A stretch of 64,000 bases of DNA from Zoroaster sp. YZ-2022 (GCA_029582265.1 CM055820.1:17194485-17258484), one strand, 5' to 3'; shown: positions 28,201-34,226, counted from the first letter of the stretch. The notes: a model not told the origin generated them from the sequence alone. Made by a program: numbers and translations.

Positions 28201-30204
28201 TGCTTATAGGTGATTAGAATTTCTTTTCATCAGAACATCTTTGTTTAAGAAAGTAACATGAATACTTTGAAATGAGATATTTCACAACGTAATTTTTCAG
28301 AAACTTGGTTTAACATGGTTGGTTTAAATGAATTTATGAAGGGACCCACCTTAAATTCCTTTTGAGACATATTTTCTGTAAAACCAAAAACCATACTTCT
28401 CATGATTCTTTTGATAAATGTAATATTCTAAAAAAGAAAATTAAAAAAAAAAAAAAAAAACATCTTTAAACGTTCATTCAAAATAGTGTAGGGTTCTGCA
28501 TTCTTCCCCTCTCCTCATAAAGTTAGAAATGTTTTACCACCCCTATTTTTATTATTAGACTAATCCGACCTTGCCAACAATCCAACAGACCTGATGTCAT
28601 TGTCAGGGATGTTTATGCCCATGTGGGTGCACCCCACTAGTGAGAAATTAATGCGCCGAGCTGTTTATCATGTGTATGTCCTCAAATTTTTCTGAAAAAC
28701 AAAGATTTGAGGCCCATTCATTTGAGGGATTGTGTAAAAATGGTCTAATTTCATGACCTGGGGGTCCTTGACTTCCAACTTTGAGTATTTTGGATACACC
28801 AGGCCCTGAAAAAGTGGTCCTAATTCGATTTCAAGCGTATAAGGCCTTTTTTCCAAAAATGGCTGCTTTTCAGTGTGGGCGTTTTCACTAGTGTAGAGGG
28901 TGGTTTCCATTGGGATGAGACTAACTAGATGGAAACCTGGAACCTGAAGACAGTGTAAATTAGATATCTTGTAGATATAAAACGGATTGAGTTATTTATA
29001 TAAGCATTCTTGAATAAGACTTACATGTGAACACAACATTGATGGAAGTGTCTTTGTTTTCATATATCAGGAAACGCATCAATGTGGGATTACTACGCAA
29101 TAGTCCCCACCCGGGTGTAACAATAGTGATAAATATGAGTGATACATTTAGTTACCTTAAGATTGTAATCGCCTTCACCGAGTTTCATTAGGTCATCAGT
29201 CGATAAGCTGTATCCATCCAGACTCAAGTACTTCAAGACAAAGGAAAAACTGTTATTTTAATATTAACCATGATAATGTCATATAAACCCCCAGGTCATT
29301 ACCACCCCAGGTCATTAATGCCACCAGGTCATTTTCACCTCAGGTCATTATCACCCCAAGATCATTATCACCCCAAGGTCATTATAATCCCCAGGTCATT
29401 ATAACCCCCAGGTCATTATAACCCCCAGGTCATTATAACCCCCAGGTCATTATCACCCCCAGGTCATTATCACCCCCAGGTCATTATCACCCCAGGTTCA
29501 GTCCATTTTCCTTTCACCCATGGCTATTCCTCATTGGTCTGTGTGACAAACCTTCAATTCAATCAGGTGTGTAGCCCGAAAATTGTTCATGCCTGGAGGG
29601 ACGGCAAAAAAGTATTGTTTTTTAAGTAGGTCTTCACCCAAAAATATTTTGATTGAGCTCACAGGACAGCTTCCCCTTTAAAGGGTAAATAGTGGATCCA
29701 ACATTTCACTGTGAAGTAAAATATTTTTGTTTAAATTATAGTTTTTATTATTATTATTAACAAAAAATAAATAAACAATTCATTTAATCTTTCTCAACCA
29801 TCAGAACACAAGTCAGATACACTAAATTGTTCGGCCATGGCACCCGATAAATATCATTTATGTACATGGAGTGCCATGGTCGAGCGGTTTGGTGCGTCGG
29901 ATTTGTGTTCTGATGGCTGAGTCGTCAGAATGTGGGTTCGAATCCCAACCGCGACCGGGGTACTTGAGCAAGACACTTTACCATAATTGCTTCTCTCCAC
30001 CCAGGGGTAAATGGGTACCTGTGAGGGCAGAGTTGGTTGTTGTGTTTGTAGCCCTATATGCGCCGAAATGGCAGCAATTGAGCTGTATACTCCCCAGGGA
30101 GCTGAGATGTTTTCAGGAATGATTTATGGGCCTGATGAGCAGGGGTAATAATGTAATGCGCCTTGAGCACCAGTTTGGTGGATACGTGCGGCATATAAGT
30201 CTAC

Positions 30205-30252
<48 letters not shown>

Positions 30253-33200
30253 GTCAATTCTGTCAAACTAATACATTATACCATACCTCTGTTGTTGTTT
30301 TGTTGGTTAGATGCCTACCATTTGAGGAAAAAAAGTCAAGAAAAATCAGCAGCCTGTTTTAAAAAAATGTGCAATAAATAATATAAGACTTCTAGTAATA
30401 AGAGTCAATTTCAGAATGTTGAAAGGTAAGCAACATTAGACACCCAAGGGAACAGGAGAGTCTATCCTCAGCCATATGGAATCGGGTTTAATATGATTTT
30501 GAGATCAAAGTTTTCAGCTGTGTTGCCAGGTTCAGGTCATCTGGGGTCAAGTGCGAGGCAAGGCCAATAGGTCTAATATAGTCCCAGGGAAAAAGCACGG
30601 GGCAAAAGGTGTACCTCCATTCAAACAAATCTGTGGGAATTTATCCCTGAAAGATTTTAGTGTAAAGCTGATATTGGTCTCAATCTTCCAAAGATGGTTT
30701 TTGTCTACAAGTTCGAATGAAAGGAAAGAGTACTCTTTCATAAATTCTGGGTTTGAATGAGAAAGGCCCTTCAAGAAAGTCTTAACACATTATATTGACT
30801 CTTTTCTCAACAAAATGCCCCCCCCCCCCCACACACACACACACACACGCCTGATGATCAAGGAGAACATGCCTTGACCCTGCAAACGCACAGGTATAAC
30901 ATCTTGATTCAAAGAAAGTACTCAACCAGATGCATCAGCCTTTACATGCCAGGGCTGCAACAGAATTTGCAAGTCTCGCATTGGACTATACAGCCACGCA
31001 AGACGATGCTCTTCAGTCACTTAGACGGCACTATTCCATAGTCTGTGAAGACTGATGGATGCCATGTGTGAAACCAATTTATTTCAATTGACCAAACAAA
31101 AAAGGCACACGGCTAAAAATATCCAGTAAAACATCAAAGAATTGGCGCTTAATTAATTTGAACATACACTACAAAATATACAAATTGAACTGGAGCAGTG
31201 TCATAGCCATGATTTTCATGGGGTGGGGGGGGGGAACATTTCTCAATGTTCAGAAATACCAACACATTTGTGAATTTACCGACAGACAATATTTTGCCAA
31301 GAAATGGAGGGCAGCTGCCCCCCCCCCCCTTTGGCTATGCCACTGAACTGGAGGCCAAGAAAAACAAGAAAGGGTTCAGTGAAATAAACAACAGGATTTG
31401 CATTAAATTTGAATAAAGAACAGTGGTTTAAAAATTTGTTTTCATAAAGCTGCTAAGCACAAACAATTGATGCTTAACCCTCCTACTTCTGGTGCCTTTT
31501 TCAGACAAGTTGATGCACCATTTGAAACCATACGTTCTGTGTAACACACCAAGGTGTAGTGTATCCACCATTCAAAAACCATTTGAATGGATTTGAATGG
31601 TAGTAAAGCTTGCTACCAACACTTTTCAAATGGTATCACCATGTGTGTACAAAACCAAATGGCCATTTTTGAATGGTTGAATGGTTTCAAATGGTCAAAC
31701 AGTAGGAGGGATTATAGGTCCCCAGCCAAATTGCCATGTAATGTATATTGTTTCTGGCTGGTTCTCAGCACAATTTTGCTTAGATATATTTGTTAAGCAA
31801 TATTTTCTGCTATGCATGTCTATGGCATTAGGCCAAGGGCCCAATTTCATAGAGCTAAGCAGAGAATTTTGCTAAGCATTATAAAACAGACTACCAGCCA
31901 AAAATGCATACATTTTTAATGAAAGTTTGGCTGGTAACCAAGGATACCTGCTAAGCAAATTTTTCTGGTAAGCAGTAAATAACAGACTACCAGCTAAAAT
32001 GCATACATATTGTATGAAAGTTTGGCTGGTATCCAAGGATACCTGCTAAGCAAATTTTTCTGGTAAGCAGCTCTATGAAATTGTCCACTGGTCACTAAAA
32101 ACTGAAAAAGGATACATTTCTTGCTGCATGGTGGATGATGGTGGACGTCCATTCTTTTGATCATTCTTTAATACTGAAAGAGCATATGAAGAAAGTACAT
32201 ACATTTTTGTTGTCATTATGATAATTACATTAGTCCTTACAAAGTTTCATTATCAACACCACCATTCCAATGTAGTCTGGCACTTACGGATCCAGGGGGC
32301 GAGATGGATCCAGGGGGTGAGAGGGGACAGTTTGTTATTGTCATGTATGTATTTGATTTAATTTTGCCCTACACCGACGTGTGTATAGCACTGTATGCTC
32401 AGTGCTTTCCGAGTGTCTGTGAAAAAACTACACAGGCGACTCGGGCGGGATTCGAACCCACGACTTTCTGCTTACTAGTGCAGACGTCTTAACCTCTCAA
32501 CCACCGAGCTTGCCCGATGACGATTGGCCAGCTAGAATCCTATATAGCAGCGGGTTCCGCGATATATATAGATTGGTGAAATTCTTGCGTCGGGAGATAA
32601 ACAATTGATTTAATCACCATCACCATCACCATCACCATTACCATCACCATCACCATCGCCATCACCATCATCATCACCATCATCACCATCATTATCACCA
32701 TCACCAACATCATCATCACCAACACCAACATTATCATCACCAACACCAACATCATCATCACCAACACCAACACCAACATCATCATCATCGTCGTCACCAC
32801 CACCATCACCATCACCACCAACATCACCACCAACATCACCACCAACATCACCAACATCACCAACATCACCAACATCACCATCATTACCATCATTACCATC
32901 ATCATCACCATCACCATCACCACCAACACTATCACCATCACCATCACCACCATCATCATGATCATGATCATCATCAACATCAACATCACCATCATTATAA
33001 TCATAATCACCATCTTCATCATCAAAATTACCAACATCACCAACATCACCAACATCACCAACATCACCAACATCACCAACATCATTACCATCATCATTAT
33101 TACCAAATACCAACACCAGTAACTTAAACCTACCTGTATACAAAAATCCACCATCGTCTACAACATCTTCAACAAAGTCTTCTGGAAAGAACAAGGCCCC

Positions 33201-33368
33201 TCCCGGCGACTTTCGAACCTCAAGCACGGCGTCTTCACACTTCTCATCATACTCCTTCAGAGTGCGGTACCGGCCAAGGGCCTTGCTCCCAAGACACTCC
33301 ACGGTAAGTTTCGGTGATTTGACTGGAATAAGCAGCCATTCCTCGCGAACTCGAACATTGACTTTCAT
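579..33368 (-). CDS. HAL: Histidine ammonia-lyase, 5' ten coding exons (gene runs off left edge)
   Basis: Deaminates L-histidine to trans-urocanate and ammonia, the first step of histidine breakdown in the cytosol; the family enzyme is a homotetramer. Exons in transcript order: 33368-33134, 32173-32103, 29230-29156, 22890-22818, 19357-19291, 6583-6420, 4931-4792, 4244-4197, 2445-2394, 674-579. Lengths sum to 1021 nt and every junction phase agrees. Seen: N-terminal Par3/HAL-type domain (residues 1-78), YGVTTGFG loop with the conserved Tyr (about 154), [11 protein letters not shown] segment, [18 protein letters not shown] with the MIO triad Ala-Ser-Gly at 243-245 (253-255 in human HAL), GLALINGTQ, and [12 protein letters not shown]. 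The ATG at 33368 is the only in-frame ATG before an upstream stop. The last half (human total about 657 residues) lies outside the window. The exon 2 donor is weak; all other exons are convincing. Confidence 0.95.
844..1336. mobile_element. TTAA-flanked MITE, CCCTAAC ends, family 1
   Basis: TTAA at 840-843 and 1337-1340; starts CCCTAACTCC and ends GGAAGGTTGGG. Contains four copies of a roughly 44-bp unit (CCTAGGCCCATTTGCTTACA). TTAA targets and CCC ends are typical of piggyBac-like transposons; no transposase is present. Confidence 0.85.
1418..2075. repeat. Two fold-back structures in HAL intron 9
   Basis: CGCACTTCTTGGTTTGATAA (1421) inverts to the right arm at about 1527-1560. GGGAATAACAGTT and CTTTACCACAGGTTAATGAC (1929-1970) invert to the arm ending near 2069. 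Probably MITE relics. Confidence 0.65.
2150..2370 (-). repeat. SINE-B (second tRNA-derived family), diverged
   Basis: Reverse copy with a degraded B box (GGATTCAAACCCA) and the conserved tail ATTGCGTCTGG. Lies between HAL exons 9 and 10. Confidence 0.65.
2394..2445 (-). CDS. HAL: HAL exon 9
   Basis: 52 nt from AAATAG to GTAAGA. Encodes [17 protein letters not shown], including the conserved Asn-Gly-Thr segment of the lyase fold. Ends in phase 1. A diverged SINE lies about 25 bases beyond the donor. Confidence 0.93.
2496..2767. mobile_element. TTAA-type MITE, family 2
   Basis: Starts CCCTAACCACCCC and ends GGGGGTAAGGG before TTAA (2768-2771); the left flank is TAAA. Shares a palindromic middle (AAAATGCATAGTGCATTTT) with the copies at 44130, 46292 and 54727. 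In HAL intron 8. Confidence 0.8.
3598..4123. mobile_element. Fold-back MITE family 3, split copy
   Basis: Arms at 3598-3690 and 3975-4123 match the two halves of the roughly 225-bp fold-back family; about 290 bp of unrelated sequence lies between. HAL intron 8. Confidence 0.6.
4197..4244 (-). CDS. HAL: HAL exon 8
   Basis: 48 nt, phase 0 at both ends, acceptor TGCACAG, donor GTGAGT. Encodes [16 protein letters not shown], aligning with VLEAHGLKPVVLKPKE. Confidence 0.93.
4792..4931 (-). CDS. HAL: HAL exon 7 (MIO triad exon)
   Basis: 140 nt. Encodes [20 protein letters not shown] and [17 protein letters not shown]. Ala-Ser-Gly cyclises in the family to 4-methylidene-imidazol-5-one, the electrophile for deamination. 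The acceptor is ATACTAG directly after an (ATT)n tract, so the pyrimidine tract comes from a repeat tail. Confidence 0.97.
4940..5429 (-). repeat. LINE 3' end with (ATT)n tail abutting HAL exon 7
   Basis: On the minus strand the body ends GGCGCTTTACAAATTTTGT followed by (ATT)n, the same layout as other repeat tails in this window (TTGTAGCGCGC at 45355 in the opposite direction). The tail stops five bases before the exon acceptor. Confidence 0.65.
5430..5502. repeat. Perfect 36-bp inverted repeat with 1-base centre
   Basis: Left arm 5430-5465, centre A at 5466, right arm 5467-5502, no mismatch (TACTGACTAACACCAGGGCA begins the left arm). The right arm overlaps the target duplication of the adjacent hAT element. 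Confidence 0.97.
5504..6233 (-). mobile_element. hAT element remnant with perfect 8-bp target duplication
   Basis: Ends CAGTGGCGTAGCC and GGCTACGCCACTG-like (GCTACGCCACTG) are inverted. GTCAGTAA flanks both sides (5496-5503, 6234-6241). A minus-strand frame at 5567-5884 contains [20 protein letters not shown], as at the start of hAT transposases with TTF/BED-type fingers (KRxxxLxxFFKKP). The catalytic part is missing, so the element is an internally deleted, non-autonomous copy in HAL intron 6. Confidence 0.88.
6420..6583 (-). CDS. HAL: HAL exon 6
   Basis: 164 nt from CCATAG to GTACGT. Encodes [20 protein letters not shown] and [18 protein letters not shown], strongly matching human ELQVNLVRSHSSGVGKPLSP. 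It lies just left of a hAT element (5504-6233) in intron 6. Confidence 0.95.
7391..7622. mobile_element. Fold-back MITE family 3 (about 230 bp)
   Basis: Starts TTTAAAGAGACAATAT and ends GTGACGATATTGCCCCTTTAA. Long imperfect inverted arms carry GGCATGGAATCGGTGTCCTA / TAGCACTCCGATTCCATG. Confidence 0.85.
7890..8330 (+). CDS. Unrecognised ORF nested in HAL intron 5, opposite strand
   Basis: I do not recognise this protein. From the ATG at 7890 it reads 146 residues with no stop: [20 protein letters not shown], then a Gly-rich turn (SGGVAGGGF), [19 protein letters not shown] and [19 protein letters not shown]. It alternates charged and hydrophobic residues as in a beta-rich soluble domain, with no signal peptide or membrane segment, and four Cys. 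It is clearly more GC-rich than the flanks. A good donor (GTAAGC at 8293) follows ESCVYM, so it may be one exon of a longer gene, with the tail [15 protein letters not shown] an intron read-through. The A-run just before the ATG could also mark an old retrocopy. Not related to HAL. Confidence 0.5.
   Translation: MVFDQTIYVANTSGEKIYVRTTYEKWQQLKFSTEVKLLSGGVAGGGFNFERDGCDFTEGFTALAPHHTLKMIGSFFSAECRPIDAGVKEGRFCISRNFRVPNKHSIVITPLHTVQVVRSGDRWKKLCRESCVYMCKLILFTSFTLF
8341..8712 (-). repeat. SINE-A (tRNA-derived), full-length
   Basis: Read on the minus strand: a tRNA-like head (GTGTCGTGGGCGAGCGGTCT; B box GGTTCGAATCCC), a conserved body (CTCCCCAGGGAGCTGAGATG) and an (ATT)n tail after GCGCTATATAAGTCCACAC. 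Confidence 0.9.
8809..11099 (+). mobile_element. Short non-coding LTR retrotransposon with TCTG target duplication
   Basis: Two direct LTRs begin TGTAACCGG and end CCGGTTACA: 8809-9706 (898 bp) and 10427-11099 (673 bp). TCTG flanks the element at 8805-8808 and 11100-11103. After the 5' LTR comes TTTGGCGTCGCGGACAGGAT, like the primer-binding region of Gypsy-type elements, and before the 3' LTR a purine-rich AAAGTTGGTGGGAA. The 720-bp interior has no gag or pol, so it depends on another element for movement. The LTRs differ at only a few bases apart from two extra 113-bp repeats in the 5' LTR, which points to a recent insertion. It lies in HAL intron 5, antisense to HAL. Confidence 0.9.
9218..9556 (+). 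repeat. 113-bp tandem triplication inside the 5' LTR
   Basis: Three copies start at 9218, 9331 and 9444 (GACCATCGTCCACCTGCTGA). The 3' LTR has one copy. This accounts for the whole length difference between the LTRs. Confidence 0.95.
11262..11670. repeat. 81-bp tandem array, five copies
   Basis: Copies start at 11262, 11343, 11428, 11509 and 11590 (CCATTATGTCAGTCTATTGG). One has a 4-base TATA insertion. Nearly identical copies indicate recent expansion. HAL intron 5. Confidence 0.95.
12072..12106. repeat. Perfect 13-bp hairpin
   Basis: GGAGGAAGGAAAA, a short loop, then TTTTCCTTCCTCC. HAL intron 5; role unknown. Confidence 0.8.
12549..12895. mobile_element. TTAA-flanked MITE, family 1
   Basis: TTAA at 12545-12548 and 12896-12899, ends CCCTAACCTTCC and GGAGTTAGGG. 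One 44-bp unit only. The middle shares TTGCTCCATGCATGCAGGGA with 844-1336 in reverse. In HAL intron 5. Confidence 0.88.
12975..13147. mobile_element. Fold-back MITE family 3, left-truncated
   Basis: Matches from the GGAGTCGGTGTCCTAGTTTA segment to the right end near GTGATGATGTTGTCTGTTAAA. Confidence 0.75.
13492..13715. mobile_element. Fold-back MITE family 3
   Basis: TTTAAAGGGACAATTATTATC to GTGGCGATAGTATCCCTTTA; both arms complete. Confidence 0.85.
14217..14335. repeat. Two SINE-B 3' ends in inverted arrangement
   Basis: taatttaattttgccctacacc and its inverse ggtgtagggcaaaattaaat lie 60 bases apart, ending GCAAGAATTTCATTAATCTAT. Confidence 0.75.
14347..14706. mobile_element. Same MITE family as 33634, inverted copy
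   Basis: Ends GTCTCTGGTTTCTGGTC and GACCAGAAACCGGAGAC; the middle shares gaggcctctctta and the ttttcacataggg segment with the 5'-of-HAL copy in reverse. Confidence 0.75.
15227..15360 (+). ncRNA. Conserved CTGAGGA-hairpin-GAAAC motif with Penelope-linked 3' end
   Basis: CTGAGGA (15227-15233), hairpin GATCAG/CTGATC (15235-15252), GAAAC (15253-15257), then GTCGAGTTGTACC and GGTGTCACCGCAA. Related copies: 22724 (+) with a head-to-head mate at 22688-22718 (-), 26728-26757 (-), 34276 (+) and 49338 (+). It resembles a hammerhead ribozyme core, but one unpaired base precedes the stem. RNA activity is inference. Confidence 0.4.
15981..16340 (+). repeat. SINE-A, full-length
   Basis: Head GTGTTGTGGCCGAGCGGTCT, B box GGTTCGAAACCC, (ATT)n tail. 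Confidence 0.9.
16341..16553 (+). repeat. SINE-A-related copy, 5' truncated
   Basis: Body (TGTATACTCCCCAGGGAGCT) and tail of a diverged subfamily ending AAGCGCATTGGGACATTATG...(ATT)n, directly after the previous SINE tail. Confidence 0.8.
16554..17978. other. HAL intron 5 interior
   Basis: Besides the partial SINE at 16895 I see only AT-rich sequence and a CT-rich stretch at 17875-17915. Confidence 0.5.
16895..17145 (+). repeat. SINE-A-related partial copy
   Basis: Shares cctgagcaaggcacttaac and AAGCGCATTGGGACATTATC with the previous copy; the tail is lost. Confidence 0.7.
17979..18350 (+). repeat. SINE-A, full-length
   Basis: Head AGTGTCATGGTCGAGCGGTT, B box GGTTCGAATCCC, tail (ATT)n. Confidence 0.9.
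18520..19060 (+). repeat. SINE-B interrupted by a TTAA MITE
   Basis: GGCAAGCTCGGTGGTTGAGA is the tRNA-like A-box side and GGTCGTGGGTTTGAATCCCG the B box; ends GACGCAAGAATTTCATCAAC. Host of 18579-18880. Confidence 0.9.
18579..18880. mobile_element. 302-bp TTAA MITE inserted inside a SINE
   Basis: TTAA at 18575-18578 and 18881-18884. Ends CCCTCCTGCA and TGTAGGAGGG are inverted at 9 of 10 bases. It splits the A-box side of SINE-B (18520-19060): removing it rejoins gagaggttaagacgtctgcac exactly. In HAL intron 5. Confidence 0.93.
19291..19357 (-). CDS. HAL: HAL exon 5 (YGVTTGFG active-site loop)
   Basis: 67 nt between TTCCAG and GTGAGT. Encodes [20 protein letters not shown], the mobile loop holding the catalytic Tyr of the aromatic ammonia-lyase family. 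Phase 1 in, phase 2 out. Confidence 0.94.
19731..20063. repeat. 58-bp tandem array, about 5.7 copies
   Basis: GGGTAGCGGGCCTGGGTCTC with TTTGGTCTAGAGGACAAAGC repeats to 20063; the last copy is diverged. HAL intron 4. Confidence 0.93.
20064..22390. other. HAL intron 4 interior
   Basis: Apart from the GACTCG array, AT-rich sequence with no exon-like segment, one palindromic AATGTACATGTACATT word at 21181 and a poly-C/poly-A run at 21481. No gene. Confidence 0.5.
20635..20790. repeat. GACTCG hexamer array
   Basis: Irregular repeats of GACTCG/GACTTG giving a Asp-Ser/Thr-Arg-like low-complexity translation. A second such array is at 22405-22540. Confidence 0.9.
22405..22540. repeat. Second GACTCG hexamer array
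   Basis: GTGACTCGCGACTTGGACTC and similar on the same strand, 1.6 kb from the first. Confidence 0.9.
22818..22890 (-). CDS. HAL: HAL exon 4
   Basis: 73 nt from TTTCAG to GTGGGT. Encodes [20 protein letters not shown], then KENK, aligning with LTPTAEKRVQKSREVIDSII of human HAL. Ends in phase 1. Confidence 0.92.
23029..23172 (+). pseudogene. LINE C-terminal tail, RTE/BovB-like
   Basis: Reads [20 protein letters not shown], then [20 protein letters not shown] and a stop. GRPxxRWxDxI...WxxxAxDRxxW is the usual tail of such elements. A (GAT)n tract follows. Confidence 0.75.
23462..23760 (-). pseudogene. LINE reverse-transcriptase C-terminal fragment
   Basis: Reads [40 protein letters not shown] and [20 protein letters not shown], the C-terminal thumb/tail of Jockey/CR1-type reverse transcriptases ([10 protein letters not shown]...LPSLxxRRExL). 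HAL intron 3. Confidence 0.75.
24446..24721 (+). pseudogene. LINE reverse-transcriptase C-terminal fragment
   Basis: Reads [40 protein letters not shown] and [20 protein letters not shown], then [10 protein letters not shown] and a stop: the HP...LPSGRRxR...R...SFxPxAVR signature of LINE C-termini. Confidence 0.78.
24812..24928 (+). pseudogene. Second LINE C-terminal fragment in tandem
   Basis: Reads [20 protein letters not shown], then [18 protein letters not shown] and a stop. SYGDRAF..AAPxLWNxLP is typical of the end of L2/CR1-type reverse transcriptases. An (ATT)n tail follows at 25230-25260 after GACGGCGCATTATAAATGC. Confidence 0.75.
25585..25905 (+). repeat. GTGTGGAC repeat element beside (CA)n
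   Basis: Contains CTATGTGGACATTCCTTTGT, ACACTGTGTGGACGTGTGTAAG and TCCACATAGTGTATGCTACG, bounded by (CA)n on both sides. Inverted relatives lie at 39955-40260 and 40435-40770. Confidence 0.8.
26064..26588. mobile_element. 525-bp element with perfect 20-bp terminal inverted repeats
   Basis: AGGTTTTCCCGGCCAATTTC at 26064-26083 is inverted exactly at 26569-26588. The interior repeats gaaattgaatga-type words, including a unit of about 44 bp at 26380-26480. No coding capacity; HAL intron 3. Confidence 0.85.
26987..27330 (-). pseudogene. Penelope-like element C-terminus (GIY-YIG type tail), frameshifted
   Basis: Minus strand reads [40 protein letters not shown], then one frame shift and [27 protein letters not shown]. 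The series SAIxxHxxxxxHxIDW...RxIxEAIxI...P...G is the C-terminal part of Penelope-like elements with a GIY-YIG endonuclease. The catalytic GIY and YIG motifs and the reverse transcriptase are absent. Confidence 0.7.
27495..27702 (+). repeat. SINE-A, 5' truncated
   Basis: Starts in the body (GAGGGCAGAGTTGGTTGTTG) and runs to the (ATT)n tail. HAL intron 3. Confidence 0.85.
27703..29155. other. HAL intron 3, part next to exon 3
   Basis: AT-rich, no recognisable repeat. A 26-nt stretch with good splice sites at 28343-28368 (-) is not needed by the HAL frame (see rejected items). Confidence 0.5.
29156..29230 (-). CDS. HAL: HAL exon 3
   Basis: 75 nt, phase 0 at both ends, acceptor TTGAAG and donor GTAACT. 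Encodes [20 protein letters not shown] followed by DYNLK, closely matching human YIELDGDRLTTEDLVNLGKG. Confidence 0.93.
29287..29497. repeat. 17-bp tandem array (CCCCAGGTCATTATAAC)
   Basis: About 13 copies with mostly C/A changes in the spacer; it begins about 55 bp upstream of the HAL exon 3 acceptor. Confidence 0.93.
29868..30252 (+). repeat. SINE-A, full-length
   Basis: Head GAGTGCCATGGTCGAGCGGT, B box GGTTCGAATCCC, long (ATT)n tail. HAL intron 2. Confidence 0.9.
30941..31024 (+). pseudogene. Zinc-finger tail of a LINE ORF2
   Basis: Reads [20 protein letters not shown], then RRCSSVT and a stop. C-x2-C...R-IGL-x-SH-x4-C is the closing finger of many invertebrate LINE proteins. HAL intron 2. 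Confidence 0.7.
31196..31345. mobile_element. 150-bp hAT MITE
   Basis: Ends CAGTGTCATAGCC and GGCTATGCCACTG are inverted; AACTGGAG is duplicated at 31188-31195 and 31346-31353. G-run and C-run lie near the ends. In HAL intron 2. Confidence 0.9.
31478..31710. mobile_element. TTAA-type MITE with CCCTCCTACT ends
   Basis: Perfect 10-bp inverted ends CCCTCCTACT/AGTAGGAGGG; left flank TTAA, right flank ATTA (decayed). Internal iterations of accatttgaatgg. HAL intron 2. Confidence 0.82.
31870..32090. repeat. Direct duplication of about 110 bp
   Basis: AACAGACTACCAGC...GCTAAGCAAATTTTTCTGGT occurs twice in tandem. HAL intron 2. Confidence 0.85.
32103..32173 (-). CDS. HAL: HAL exon 2 (tentative 3' boundary)
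   Basis: A strong pyrimidine-rich acceptor (CTCTTTCAG) opens 71 nt that restore phase 0 for exon 3. The peptide [20 protein letters not shown] aligns in position with the loop before VYLYSKYREPEK of vertebrate HAL, but similarity is low. The donor needed at 32102 reads GTTTTT, which is poor. A missed micro-exon that would supply a KYREPEK-like stretch is the alternative. Confidence 0.5.
32345..32605 (-). repeat. SINE-B, full-length, in HAL intron 1
   Basis: Reverse copy with B box GGGATTCGAACCCACGA and end CGATATATATAG. It lies directly beside the CAT/ACC repeat. Confidence 0.88.
32614..33105. repeat. CAT/ACC trinucleotide-based repeat in HAL intron 1
   Basis: About 490 bp of CATCAC, CAACAT and CATCAT blocks in several phases; ends about 30 bp from the exon 1 donor. 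Open in the exon 1 frame on the minus strand. Confidence 0.95.
33134..33368 (-). CDS. HAL: HAL exon 1 (start codon, residues 1-78)
   Basis: Starts [16 protein letters not shown] and resembles the vertebrate HAL N-terminus (VHVRGEWLAVPC), the Par3/HAL N-terminal domain. Contains [19 protein letters not shown]. It ends in phase 1 at a GTAGGT donor. A long CAT/ACC repeat begins about 30 bases into the intron. Confidence 0.92.
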
Positions 33369-33633
33369 CTTGTGGCACTTTCTCTTCACTATCACTAGCA
33401 AAATTCTAAATTATGACTGCGTGAGTGACTAAGCGCTGATTTAGGTATGTTATCGTATGAACTAGGCTTTATAAATATCCAAAATTATACAACTTTAAAG
33501 AACTCGAGGTAGGGCCTACTGTTTTACATTAGAAATCGATGTCTAAAATATAACCGGCCAGCATGCATGCGTGGCATGACATCGATTCGATCAAAGCGTT
33601 TATAATTATAAACACATGATCAAAGCGTGGCAA

Positions 33634-33921
33634 GGCCAAAAATAAGTCTCCGGTTTCTGGTCGTCGGTCGGCTTCAAAATCGGTGCGTTGATGCGCTTTT
33701 TTTCGGCTTTTTTTTTTTTTTTTTTTGGCCACATAAATATGGAATACATTGTATACGCGGCGACCAAAGTTGCCATATACAAAATATGATGGATAAGAGA
33801 GGCCTCACAAATCGATCAATCATTCATACCCCTGCCCTATGTGAAAAAGTCGTTTCAAGCACAGCACGGCAGAATTCCAATCACGCGGAGACCAGAAACC
33901 GGCGACTTTATTTTGTTGGCC
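33634..33921. mobile_element. MITE with GGCC...AAGTCTCCGGTTTCTGGTC ends, 5' of HAL
   Basis: Inverted ends GTCTCCGGTTTCTGGTC and GACCAGAAACCGGCGAC. It starts 266 bp upstream of the HAL ATG, so it may sit in the promoter. Confidence 0.75.
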
Positions 33922-34161
33922 TTATTGACCTCAATGTGATCTGACGTTCATATTACATTCATAGTACACAATAATGCAATGCACATACACACACGTACAC
34001 GCGGCAATAACGTACCGGCGGGGCGTGGTGGAGGAGTAACCGATTCAATGATTTTGATTGGTCAGGAGAATTTCATTAATTTTATATAGAGTTGTTCTTA
34101 TAACTCTCTGATATGATATATATATAGAGGGCGCTAGACATATGGATGTTGATGAGTTTGG

Positions 34162-34226
34162 ACCAAAGATCGTAAAGCGCCGCGTAGCGACATAGCGCCG
34201 CTACGCGGCGCTATACGATCTTTGGT
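34162..34226. repeat. 28-bp-arm hairpin in the HAL-MFSD3 intergenic region
   Basis: Arms 34162-34189 and 34199-34226 (ACCAAAGATCGTAAAGCGCC...) differ at one base; 9-base loop. A related single arm (ACCAAAGATTGTAATGCGCC) is at 35224. Confidence 0.93.

Noticed and set aside
28343..28368. A 26-nt minus-strand segment with a good acceptor (GGTTTTACAG) and donor (GTGGGT)
   Set aside because: Its length would break the HAL frame, and exons 3 and 4 join in phase without it.
29920..29960. tRNA-like A and B boxes (for example GGTTCGAATCCC)
   Set aside because: They are heads of SINE copies with a conserved body and (ATT)n tail; no acceptor stem or complete cloverleaf was found.
30541..30774. Overlapping open frames on both strands near 30.6 kb
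   Set aside because: No family motif, no splice context, and base composition like the surrounding intron.
32614..33105. A CRISPR-like array of short repeats
   Set aside because: Simple trinucleotide-based repeat in a eukaryotic intron with no unique spacers.
32540..33154. Long Met/Val- or Asp-rich open frames on the minus strand
   Set aside because: They are translations of the CAT/ACC repeat in HAL intron 1; only the exon 1 part is coding.
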